Source: JAZQNF01 sp045641505 (GTDB taxonomy: Bacteria > Bacillota > Clostridia > Lachnospirales > Bianqueaceae). Taken from it: a stretch of DNA of 20,765 bases. Of this stretch, positions 1 to 8,364 are shown one piece after another (the first letter of the stretch is position 1; each line of letters begins with the position of its first letter). The translations under genes and the position numbers were made by a program. The notes under the pieces are model-generated. The model saw only the letters and a program-made list of their open reading frames with translations, did no database searches and had not been told where the DNA came from. Location of the stretch: the NCBI GenBank assembly GCA_045641505.1, contig JAZUHB010000014.1, forward strand, positions 1 through 20,765, in the 5' to 3' direction.

Positions 1-1400
1 CCGGGGCCTCCCGGTCCGTCATGATCTCCGAAACCGCCCGGTCCTCCGGGGCCTCCCGGACCGCCGCCTGACCCGCCGATCTCACGGAAGCTGCTGCCCG
101 GCTCGAAAGCCCGGGTCACGCCGTCCACGGTCACCGCACCGCCGTAATAGAAGATCCCTTTCTCGGAATCCAGGGCGCTGTCCGGCACACGGATGCCGCT
201 CACGTCGAGCGCTCCGCCGTCCAGACGGATGAAGCCGTTGGAATCGACGCCGTCGCCCTCCGCGCCCAGGCCCGCACGGACCGTCACGGAGGCGCCGCTG
301 AAGATCGCGACCGAAACGTCATCCTCGTTGACGTTGATGCCGTCATCCTGCGAAAGAATGCGGATCTGTCCGCCCATGAGGTTCAGGTGCAGCTCGCTGT
401 CCAGGCCCTCGAAGCCGCTCTCGACCGTGAGCGCTCCGCTGCCGGCCGCGCCGCCGCGAACATTCATAGTCACATAAGAATAGAGCGCCGCATCGGTCTT
501 CCGCTGCTTTTTCTGCACCGGAACGCCGTCCGAGGACGAGTCCGCGTCCTTGTATTTCGTCTTCAGCATACGGAAGACGTTGGTGCCCTGCACCCGGTTG
601 ACTGAGCCGTCGGCCAGCACGAGCACCGCGCCCGCGTCCGCGGTATCGACGTCCGCGCTGTAGGACGCGCGTTCCTCCCAGCCGTTGTCGCACTCGAACG
701 CGCTGTAGAAAACGAGGCCGGGCGCGACCGTGCAGACGATCTCCGCGCCGTCCAGCACCAGCGTGACCCTCTTCGAATCATCCGCGAAGCAGGCATCCCG
801 GTCGCCCAGGTCCACGAGAATCTGACCGCTCCACTCGCCCGTCAGCACATAGGTCCCGGGCTCGGTGATGTGCAGGACGCGGTTCCCGGCGGCTTCCTCC
901 TCCGTATGCATCATGTCGGCGGGGAAAGCGCGGCCGAGCACCGGAAGCGTCGCGAAAATGTAATCCTCATGCTCGCCGTCGCGGTAGTAATAGGCCCACT
1001 CGTTCTCGCCGTCGTAGCGGACCTGCGTGAACTGAGCCTGCGGGAGCAAGGGGTAATAGGGAAGGTCGCTGTCGATGAAGACCGCGTCACCGCCCGCGGG
1101 CGCCGTGCCCGTGTGATATTCGGCGGGCGCGTTCTTCACCTCGCCGTGGGAAACGGTCGGGTCGCAGTGCCAGACGTAGTCATACTCCGGGACCGCCGCG
1201 CCATCCAGGGTGGCGGAGTGTCCCGCCAGCACGATCCGGCGCGCATCCGCGAACTCCGAACCGAGTTCGCCCTCGCGAACCTCCTGCTGCCAGTCGAAAG
1301 CATCCTCCTGAGCCTCTCCGCTCTCCTCCCTGCCCGGGCCCGCACAGCCCGACAGCAGGACAGCCGCGAGAATAAAGGCCGTCAGCCATTGTTTCTTCAT
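1..1400 (-). CDS. Secreted lipoprotein, Cthe_2159/DUF4353-like carbohydrate-binding protein (3' end outside window)
   Basis: The reading frame is open from the ATG at 1400 to the window edge (about 466 codons), so the C-terminus is missing. The start has a good ribosome site (AAAGGAG) about 7 nt upstream. Residues 1-19 form a lipoprotein signal: MKK, a hydrophobic stretch and the lipobox LLSGC with Cys19, so the protein should be lipid-anchored outside the membrane. The later part has short beta-rich repeats of the type seen in the Cthe_2159 beta-helix family, including DDGINVNEDD and GDGVDSNGFIRLDGG, whose Asp/Asn-rich turns resemble calcium-binding loops. The visible end is a Gly/Pro-rich tract (repeated GGPGG). 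A role in binding plant or cell-wall polysaccharide is inferred from the family, not shown. It is transcribed divergently from the cyclo-ligase gene. Confidence 0.75.
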   Translation of the reverse strand, partial: MKKQWLTAFILAAVLLSGCAGPGREESGEAQEDAFDWQQEVREGELGSEFADARRIVLAGHSATLDGAAVPEYDYVWHCDPTVSHGEVKNAPAEYHTGTAPAGGDAVFIDSDLPYYPLLPQAQFTQVRYDGENEWAYYYRDGEHEDYIFATLPVLGRAFPADMMHTEEEAAGNRVLHITEPGTYVLTGEWSGQILVDLGDRDACFADDSKRVTLVLDGAEIVCTVAPGLVFYSAFECDNGWEERASYSADVDTADAGAVLVLADGSVNRVQGTNVFRMLKTKYKDADSSSDGVPVQKKQRKTDAALYSYVTMNVRGGAAGSGALTVESGFEGLDSELHLNLMGGQIRILSQDDGINVNEDDVSVAIFSGASVTVRAGLGAEGDGVDSNGFIRLDGGALDVSGIRVPDSALDSEKGIFYYGGAVTVDGVTRAFEPGSSFREIGGSGGGPGGPGGPGGFGDHDGPGGP

Positions 1401-1499
1401 TATGTTACTCCTTTTACGTATTTCGAAATTCATCTTACAGGAACGAGATGAAGAAAGTGCGGACGGATTGTGAACGATTTGCCGCCTTTGGAGAACACT

Positions 1500-1528
1500 T
1501 TGTAAACGCGCGCCGCCTGTGCTATGAT
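1500..1528 (+). promoter_or_regulatory. Sigma-A promoter of the cyclo-ligase gene
   Basis: TTGTAA (1500-1505) and TATGAT (1523-1528) are separated by 17 bp. Transcription would start at about 1534-1536, giving an unusually short leader in which the ribosome site GGGAGGTGAGG lies almost at the 5' end. Confidence 0.55.
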
Positions 1529-1547
1529 GAAGCGGGAGGTGAGGACG

Positions 1548-2144
1548 ATGGACAGAAGCGAAGCAAGAGCCCGGGGCATCGCGGCCCGCAGGGCGCTCGG
1601 CGCGGAGGCGCGGACGACGGCGGAGGCCGTGCTCATCCGGAACGTGGCGGCGCTCCCGGAATTCGCCGCGGCGCGCACCGTGATGATCTACCGCGCGCGG
1701 GACGGCGAGCCGTCGCCCGAGGGCCTGCGCGCGCTCCCCGAAGCGGCCGGCAAGCGCTTCGTCTACCCTCGCTGCGCCGACGGCGCGACGATGGAGGCCC
1801 TGCTGCCGGACGCGATCGCGATTGCGCCCGACACGGCGGCATCCGTCCCCTTCCTCCGCGACGGGACCGGCCTGCCCGCGCCGGCCCCCTCCCGCTCGGC
1901 GTTCGTGCCGCCGGAGTCGGTCGACCTGGTCCTCTGCCCCTGCACCGCCTGCGACCCGCGGGGCTTCCGGCTGGGCAGCGGCCGCGGCTACTATGACCGC
2001 TACCTGCCCCGCTGCCGGCGCGCCCGCTTCTTCGCGCTCGCGTTCGAGGCGCAGATCTTCCCGCTGCCCGCGCCGGGCGAATGGGACGTGCCGATGGACG
2101 GCGTCGTGAGCGAGAAAACGGTCCGCAGGAGCCCAGCGCGCTGA
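1548..2144 (+). CDS. 5-formyltetrahydrofolate cyclo-ligase (MTHFS family)
   Basis: 198 aa, normal for the family. The enzyme converts 5-formyl-THF to 5,10-methenyl-THF with ATP in the cytoplasm and so recovers a dead-end folate. The family signature is clear: DLVLCPCTACD followed by GSGRGYYDRY (about 143-152), the phosphate/folate-binding loop. The N-terminal basic helix with spaced Arg residues (RSEARARGIAARRAL) also fits. The start at 1548 is preferred over an in-frame ATG at 1524 because GGGAGGTGAGG at 1534-1544 is correctly spaced for it, while 1524 lies inside the -10 box. The usual PGxAFD segment reads PCTACD here. The gene is monocistronic and ends 123 bp before the convergent tex gene, with a shared terminator. 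Confidence 0.9.
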   Translation: MDRSEARARGIAARRALGAEARTTAEAVLIRNVAALPEFAAARTVMIYRARDGEPSPEGLRALPEAAGKRFVYPRCADGATMEALLPDAIAIAPDTAASVPFLRDGTGLPAPAPSRSAFVPPESVDLVLCPCTACDPRGFRLGSGRGYYDRYLPRCRRARFFALAFEAQIFPLPAPGEWDVPMDGVVSEKTVRRSPAR

Positions 2145-2221
2145 ATTTTTGCCGCCGTACCCACAGAAGCCGCCGCACCCGCAGAAGCGCTTCCGCTGCC
2201 CGAACCACAATCTCCCACGAA

Positions 2222-2247
2222 AAAAGAGACCCCTCGGGGTCTCTTTT
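2222..2247. terminator. Bidirectional intrinsic terminator between the cyclo-ligase gene and tex
   Basis: Perfect 11 bp stem AAAAGAGACCC / GGGTCTCTTTT with loop CTCG. The A-run on one side and T-run on the other make it usable for both convergent genes. Confidence 0.85.
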
Positions 2248-2267
2248 CGGTATCAAGGAAAATCCTC

Positions 2268-4433
<2,166 letters not shown>

Positions 4434-4477
4434 TGTGTACGGGTTCCTTTCTTGTTTGGGTACTGTTGGGACTTGGG

Positions 4478-4605
4478 AACGGCGCGTTTATGCCGGTGAA
4501 TGGATCTGTCGGTGACACGCCGTTGCAATACGCGCGATGCGCGTATTGCCTATGTTTGTGGCCAAACGGCGCGTTTGTACCGGTGAATGGATCTGTCGGT
4601 GACAC
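4478..4605. repeat. Two 41 bp direct repeats with 87 bp period (tex leader)
   Basis: Copies at 4478-4518 and 4565-4605 begin AACGGCGCGTTT and end GGATCTGTCGGTGACAC. They differ at two positions only (TTTATGCC versus TTTGTACC). The 46 bp between them contains a perfect stem-loop. The cassette lies between the acpP terminator and the tex start, and no transposase is nearby. It is read here as a small repetitive extragenic element. Confidence 0.85.
4525..4549. repeat. Perfect inverted repeat, 11 bp arms and 3 nt loop
   Basis: GCAATACGCGC and GCGCGTATTGC flank GAT. There is no T-run on either side, so it is not an intrinsic terminator. It lies between the two 41 bp repeats. Confidence 0.9.
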
Positions 4606-4620
4606 TTCCGCTGCTCCCTT

Positions 4621-4650
4621 AAAAAAACCGGCGGGCTCGGAGCTCGCCGG
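4621..4650 (-). terminator. Intrinsic terminator of acpP
   Basis: On the minus strand a 10-position stem (CCGGCGAGCT / AGCCCGCCGG, one A-C mismatch) closes a 3 nt CCG loop and is followed by seven Ts. It lies 14 bp after the acpP stop codon. Confidence 0.85.
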
Positions 4651-4664
4651 AGTTTTTCGAAAAC

Positions 4665-4895
4665 TTACTTCTTCTCGCCTTCGATGTAGTTGACCAGGTC
4701 GCCGACGGTGGCGATTTCGGTCAGCACCTCGGTGGGGATGCGCAGGTCGTACTCGGCCTCGATCTCGCTGATCATGTCGATCAGGTCGAGAGAGTCGGCG
4801 TTCAGATCCTCACGGATATCAGAATCCATCGTGACTTCGGACGGATCGATGTCGAACTTCTCTTTGATGATGTCCAGAATTTTTTCGAAAACCAT
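4665..4895 (-). CDS. acpP: Acyl carrier protein
   Basis: 76 aa, the usual ACP size, acidic and helical. The phosphopantetheine site is the DSL motif with Ser35 (LNADSLDLIDMISEIE). It carries growing acyl chains for type II fatty acid synthesis in the cytoplasm. The ribosome site AAGGAGGA lies about 9 nt before ATG 4895. The gene stands alone with its own promoter and terminator rather than beside other fab genes. Because of this isolation, a role for a special acyl pathway cannot be excluded, but the sequence looks like an ordinary housekeeping ACP. Confidence 0.96.
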   Translation of the reverse strand: MVFEKILDIIKEKFDIDPSEVTMDSDIREDLNADSLDLIDMISEIEAEYDLRIPTEVLTEIATVGDLVNYIEGEKK

Positions 4896-5002
4896 AGTGA
4901 AAATTCCTCCTTTTTGCGGGGGAGACCTGACTTGGCAGGCCTCGCAATAACGGGTCTTACCGCAGGCGGGAAACGCCGCGGCGCCCTTGAAATAACAGTA
5001 AT

Positions 5003-5031
5003 ATTATACTAAAAAGCGGGATTGGTGTCAA
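5003..5031 (-). promoter_or_regulatory. Perfect consensus sigma-A promoter of acpP
   Basis: On the minus strand TTGACA (5026-5031) and TATAAT (5003-5008) are separated by exactly 17 bp. The leader is about 100 nt. A partial dyad AGTA-N6-TACT (4998-5011) overlaps the -10 box and could be a repressor site, though its identity is unknown. Together with the next two entries this accounts for the 307 bp gap 4896-5202. Confidence 0.9.
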
Positions 5032-5053
5032 TATTTTGCGCCTGCCCCCCGCC

Positions 5054-5082
5054 TTTCCAAATCCCCGCGCCTGTGTTACAAT
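5054..5082 (+). promoter_or_regulatory. Promoter candidate for the sigma/anti-sigma operon
   Basis: A TG-extended -10 box (TGTTACAAT, -10 hexamer 5077-5082) has a weak -35 (TTTCCA, 5054-5059) at 17 bp. This looks like a sigma-A promoter; no separate ECF-type autoregulated promoter was recognised. Confidence 0.5.
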
Positions 5083-5116
5083 AATTTTTCGCGGCCATGT
5101 TATATCCGGCGGAAAA

Positions 5117-5130
5117 AAACGTTAACGTTT
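5117..5130. promoter_or_regulatory. 14 bp perfect palindrome in the sigma-factor leader
   Basis: AAACGTTAACGTTT lies about 35 bp downstream of the proposed -10 box and about 70 bp before the start codon. The position would suit a roadblock-type operator. No regulator can be assigned. Confidence 0.45.
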
Positions 5131-5202
5131 ACAGACCGCCTGAAACGGGCCGACTGAACCGCATCGGTCGATGTAACGCGAAAAGGACGGTGAGGTATAT
5201 CG

Positions 5203-5817
5203 ATGAACGAAACCGAAACTGACAAGCGCCGGGAAACGGGCTGCCCTTCCTCCGCGCCGGACGAAGCTCAGATGGTCGACGAGGTCTACCGTCGCTCCGA
5301 GGCCGGGCTGCACCGCATGATGGACTGCTACGGAGCGCTGCTGCAGTCGCTTTCCATGAGCATCCTGCACGATGCCGGGGAGGCGGAGGAATGCGTCAAC
5401 GACACCTGGCTCAAGGTGTGGGAGCTCATCCCGCCGTACCGGCCGGCGCACCTGCGTTCCTTCCTGTGCAAGCTCACGCGGCAGATTTCCGTGGACCGCT
5501 ACCGGGCCGCGCACCGCGAGAAACGGGGCGGCGCCGACGCGGATCTCTGGGTGGAGCTGAACGAAAGCATGATGGCGCCGGAGAGAAGTCCGGAGGACGC
5601 GGAGACCGCCGCCGCCGTCCGGGAGGCCATCGAGGGCTTCCTGCTGGGACAGGACGTGGAATCGCGGGTGCTCTTCACCCGGCGCTACTTCTTCTGCGAG
5701 AGCCTGCAGAGCCTGGCCGAGCGCTACGGAACGGACCCGAAGCTCCTGGCCGTGAAAATGGCCCGGATGCGCGGCAAGCTGAAAAAATATCTCGAAAAGG
5801 AGGACATTTACCTGTGA
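5203..5817 (+). CDS. ECF-type RNA polymerase sigma factor
   Basis: 204 aa. Region 2 covers roughly 37-103 (AEECVNDTWLKVWELIPPYR, then LRSFLCKLTRQISVDRYR), where ECF factors hold the -10 recognition helix. Region 4 covers about 135-198 with the helix-turn-helix SLQSLAERYGTDPKLLAVKM and a basic tail RGKLKKYLEKE. The two are joined by an acidic linker (about 110-134). Region 3 is absent, as in ECF factors. GGTGAGG at 5189-5195 sets the start at 5203. The next gene begins inside the stop codon (GTGA), so the two are translationally coupled, the usual layout of a sigma factor with its membrane anti-sigma partner. The signal that activates it is unknown. Confidence 0.9.
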   Translation: MNETETDKRRETGCPSSAPDEAQMVDEVYRRSEAGLHRMMDCYGALLQSLSMSILHDAGEAEECVNDTWLKVWELIPPYRPAHLRSFLCKLTRQISVDRYRAAHREKRGGADADLWVELNESMMAPERSPEDAETAAAVREAIEGFLLGQDVESRVLFTRRYFFCESLQSLAERYGTDPKLLAVKMARMRGKLKKYLEKEDIYL

Positions 5818-6497
5818 TCGTCAAGCGAACCACCCTGTCGGACGCCCTGAGCGAGCTGTCGGATGAGCGGATCGAGGAAGCGCTCGAGCTCGACAGCGCG
5901 GAAGCCCTGCGAAGGGCCGGGCGTAAGGAAAAAGCCCTCCGGAACGAGATGCGCAGCAGAAAATACCGGCGCTGGCTGGCCGTTCCGGTCTGCGCGGCGC
6001 TGTGTCTCGCGCTGCTTCCCGTCTGCCTCCGCTTCGCCGGAAGGCTTGCCGGAAACCGTCCGGGGGAGATCAACGTTCAGGTGGCCAATCCCTGGATCTA
6101 CGTGGACAGCGCCGCGGACGTGGCCGCGCGGATGCACACGGAGCTGCCGGCTCTGCCCGCGGGCAAAACGGCGCGGCAATGCGCCGTGCTCCAGCCGGAG
6201 GAGCGTCAGGCCTCCTCGATGGGCGACCTCATCTTTACGGACGGAAGCCGCCTGCGCCTCGTGAAAACCGAAGCGGGCGCCGAGCCCTCGACGGATCAGA
6301 TGGCGCGCTACAGCGGCTATGCCGACGCGGAATGGCTCGAAACGGAGACGCTTCACGGCCTGCACGTCTACCGCTTCCGCACCTCGGCCGGCGACCTGGC
6401 CGCCTGGATCCGCGGCGACCTGTACTATTGCTATGAATATCTCGACCGGGAGGATCTGCTGAAGCTTCTCGCAGGCATGCCGGAGGGACGGAACTGA
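5814..6497 (+). CDS. Membrane anti-sigma-like protein with C-terminal DUF4367-like domain
   Basis: 227 aa from a GTG start at 5814 that overlaps the sigma-factor stop by 4 nt; AAAAGGAGG at 5795-5803 serves as ribosome site. Residues 1-53 are charged and cytoplasmic (LSELSDERIEEALELDS, then a basic RSRKYRRW), residues 54-76 form one transmembrane helix, and residues 77-227 would be outside. The outer part ends in a DUF4367-like pattern: GDLIFTDGSRLRLV, then LHVYRFRTSAGDLAAWIRGD, and a final helix REDLLKLLAGM. The proposed role is to hold the sigma factor at the membrane until an envelope signal arrives. This rests on gene order and topology; no zinc anti-sigma motif (HxxxCxxC) is present. Confidence 0.75.
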   Translation: MIVKRTTLSDALSELSDERIEEALELDSAEALRRAGRKEKALRNEMRSRKYRRWLAVPVCAALCLALLPVCLRFAGRLAGNRPGEINVQVANPWIYVDSAADVAARMHTELPALPAGKTARQCAVLQPEERQASSMGDLIFTDGSRLRLVKTEAGAEPSTDQMARYSGYADAEWLETETLHGLHVYRFRTSAGDLAAWIRGDLYYCYEYLDREDLLKLLAGMPEGRN

Positions 6498-6528
6498 CGT
6501 CCGCCTCCCGAACGCCGCCGGACGCGGC

Positions 6529-6558
6529 TTTTCACCTCGTAACCTTTTAGGTTAATAT
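6529..6558 (+). promoter_or_regulatory. Possible promoter and dyad before the acyltransferase cluster
   Basis: A weak TTTTCA/TAATAT pair (6529-6534, 6553-6558; 18 bp apart) spans a perfect dyad TAACCT-TTT-AGGTTA (6540-6554). The dyad could be an operator or the core of an alternative-sigma promoter. The 88 bp gap after the anti-sigma gene has no terminator, so read-through is also possible. Confidence 0.35.
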
Positions 6559-6585
6559 AAACACAACAGAAAGAGAGTAAGAAAA

Positions 6586-7215
6586 ATGAAAAAGTATTTG
6601 TGTTCTGTTCTTTGTCTGGCCATGCTTCTGTCCGTGGCCCTGGTAAGCGGCTGCAAGAAGCCCGAGACCGAAGAGTCCAAGGTCGAAGAGTCCCAGGCCG
6701 AGACCCAGGCGGCCTTCGGCGACAAGACCGTCGAAGCCGTGATGGACGAGCTGATCGCGAAGGCGAAGGAACTGGACACCGATGAATTCGGTCTGAATTC
6801 CCTGGAAGACGCCGAGCGCGAAATGGTCCTGCAGAACACCGTGCTGACCGCCGAGTATTGCGAAACCGTCCTCGGCCTCAGCGAGGATGAGTTTGCGCAG
6901 TATGTCGACACCGCCGTGGAGAACAGCCTGACCAACGCGTCCTGGATGACCTACAGCACCGTGCTCGTCAAGCTGAAGGACGGCGTCGACGCGGCCGCCG
7001 TTGCCGAGAAGATCATCGCGAACACGAATCCCCGCCGCTTCGGCTGCCTGACGCCCTCCTGCATCCAGGGCGGCTACACCGGCCAGTATGTCTACTTCAT
7101 GGCCTTCAACGACATCTCCTGCGCCGCGTTCGACGAGGCCGTGAAGGCTCTGTCCGCGGCGAGCGTGAAGACGATCTCCCGCGACAACGACTGGAGCGGC
7201 GGCTTCTTCTTCTGA
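6586..7215 (+). CDS. Lipoprotein, probable DUF4358-type, first gene of acyltransferase cluster
   Basis: 209 aa. The lipobox LVSGC puts the lipidated Cys at position 23, followed by a Lys/Glu-rich flexible segment to about residue 42. The folded part contains the stretch VLVKLKDGVDAAAVAEKI (about 127-144) and a later GGYTGQYVYFMAFND, the usual pattern of DUF4358 proteins, which are often found beside DHHW and MBOAT genes. The family assignment is by resemblance and neighbourhood, not by a search. It ends with an aromatic GGFFF tail. The next gene starts 21 bp later. A role as an extracytoplasmic partner of the O-acetylation pair is inferred. Confidence 0.7.
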   Translation: MKKYLCSVLCLAMLLSVALVSGCKKPETEESKVEESQAETQAAFGDKTVEAVMDELIAKAKELDTDEFGLNSLEDAEREMVLQNTVLTAEYCETVLGLSEDEFAQYVDTAVENSLTNASWMTYSTVLVKLKDGVDAAAVAEKIIANTNPRRFGCLTPSCIQGGYTGQYVYFMAFNDISCAAFDEAVKALSAASVKTISRDNDWSGGFFF

Positions 7216-7236
7216 TAAACGTTCCGAGGATTTTTT

Positions 7237-8352
7237 ATGAAACGAATCCAGAAAATGCGGTGCATCGTTTGCGCCGCATTTTTCCTCTGCCTGGCCGCGG
7301 GCGGGTGCATCGCGCTCCTCCGCACCCCGGACGCGGTGTCCCTGTCCGAGCGGCGGGCGCTCCGGCAGCGGCCGGCCCTCAGCCTCGAGGCCCTGGCCTC
7401 CGGCGACTTCTTCACCGACACGGAGGAGTATCTCCTCGACCAGTTCCCGGCGCGCGACTCGTTCCGCCGCGTAAAGGCGACGGTCCAGTACGGCTTCTTC
7501 CGGAAGATCGCGAACAACGGTATCGTGATCGACCGCGGGCAGGCCGCCGAGCTGAGCTACCCACTGGGGGACAAGTTCGTCGACATCTATCTGAGCCGGC
7601 TGAACAAGGTCACGGACGAGCATCTCGCGGGCCTGGAGCTGAAGGTGTACCACACCCTGATCCCGGACAAGATCTTCTACATGGATGACCGGACCGGCAT
7701 CCCGAGGATCGACTACGACGGCCTCCGCGGCCGGCTGTCCGCCGAGGGGCCCGGCGCCTACATCGACGTGACGGACACGCTCTGCCTGTCGGATTATTAC
7801 GGCAGCGACCCCCACGTGAAGATCGCGTCCATGGTCGGAATGGCGGACCGGCTGCTCGGGCAGATGCAGGCCGGCCGCGTCGGCGAGGTCCGCGAGGGCG
7901 AGGCGCTCGGGCCCTTCTACGGCGCCTACTACGGCCATTCCGCCCTCCCGCTGGCGCCGGACACCATCGTGCCCGTTTACACCGACGCCATCGGGCAGGC
8001 CGCCGTCACCCGCTACGAGGGAAAGCTGCGGTCCGAGGGCACGGTCTACGATTTCGCGAAGCTCGAAGCGGCGGACGCCTACGATTTCTTCCTGGGCGGC
8101 GCCTGCACGGTGCTGACCCTGGACAATCCCCTGCTCCCGGAGGGCCGGACGCTCTACCTGTTCAGCGATTCCTTCGGCCGGAGCCTGGCGCCGCTGCTGC
8201 TCTCGGGCTACAGCCGCGTCGTGTTCTACGATCTCCGCTACGTGAGCGCGTCGCAGGCGCTCCGGATCCTGCCGGCGGAGAACGGCGGCGACGTGCTGTT
8301 CGCCTATTCGCTGACGTCCCTGGCCGTCAGCCCGAGCCTGCGGGTCGATTGA
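7237..8352 (+). CDS. DHHW-family (AlgJ/AlgX-like) protein
   Basis: 371 aa with an N-terminal signal-anchor (about 8-28), so the body lies outside the membrane. The opening LSERRALRQRPALSLEALAS, then GDFFTDTEEYLLDQFPARD, is the typical N-terminal block of the family. The name motif DHHW is altered to DPHV: Asp191 and His193 remain, and a Ser sits in LFSDSFGRSLAPL (Ser312). In AlgX/AlgJ an Asp-x-His pair and such a Ser form the SGNH-like catalytic triad, so the enzyme may still be active although the Trp and first His are lost. It probably transfers acetyl groups received from the MBOAT partner encoded 12 bp downstream to an exported polymer. Ribosome site CGAGGA at 7225-7230. Confidence 0.82.
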   Translation: MKRIQKMRCIVCAAFFLCLAAGGCIALLRTPDAVSLSERRALRQRPALSLEALASGDFFTDTEEYLLDQFPARDSFRRVKATVQYGFFRKIANNGIVIDRGQAAELSYPLGDKFVDIYLSRLNKVTDEHLAGLELKVYHTLIPDKIFYMDDRTGIPRIDYDGLRGRLSAEGPGAYIDVTDTLCLSDYYGSDPHVKIASMVGMADRLLGQMQAGRVGEVREGEALGPFYGAYYGHSALPLAPDTIVPVYTDAIGQAAVTRYEGKLRSEGTVYDFAKLEAADAYDFFLGGACTVLTLDNPLLPEGRTLYLFSDSFGRSLAPLLLSGYSRVVFYDLRYVSASQALRILPAENGGDVLFAYSLTSLAVSPSLRVD

Positions 8353-8364
8353 GGAGGAGAAAAC

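Noticed and set aside
1529..1547. THF riboswitch before the cyclo-ligase gene
   Set aside because: The leader is about 13 nt, far too short for any riboswitch.
4525..4549. Intrinsic terminator in the tex leader
   Set aside because: The stem is strong, but neither side has a T-run; it is kept as a plain inverted repeat.
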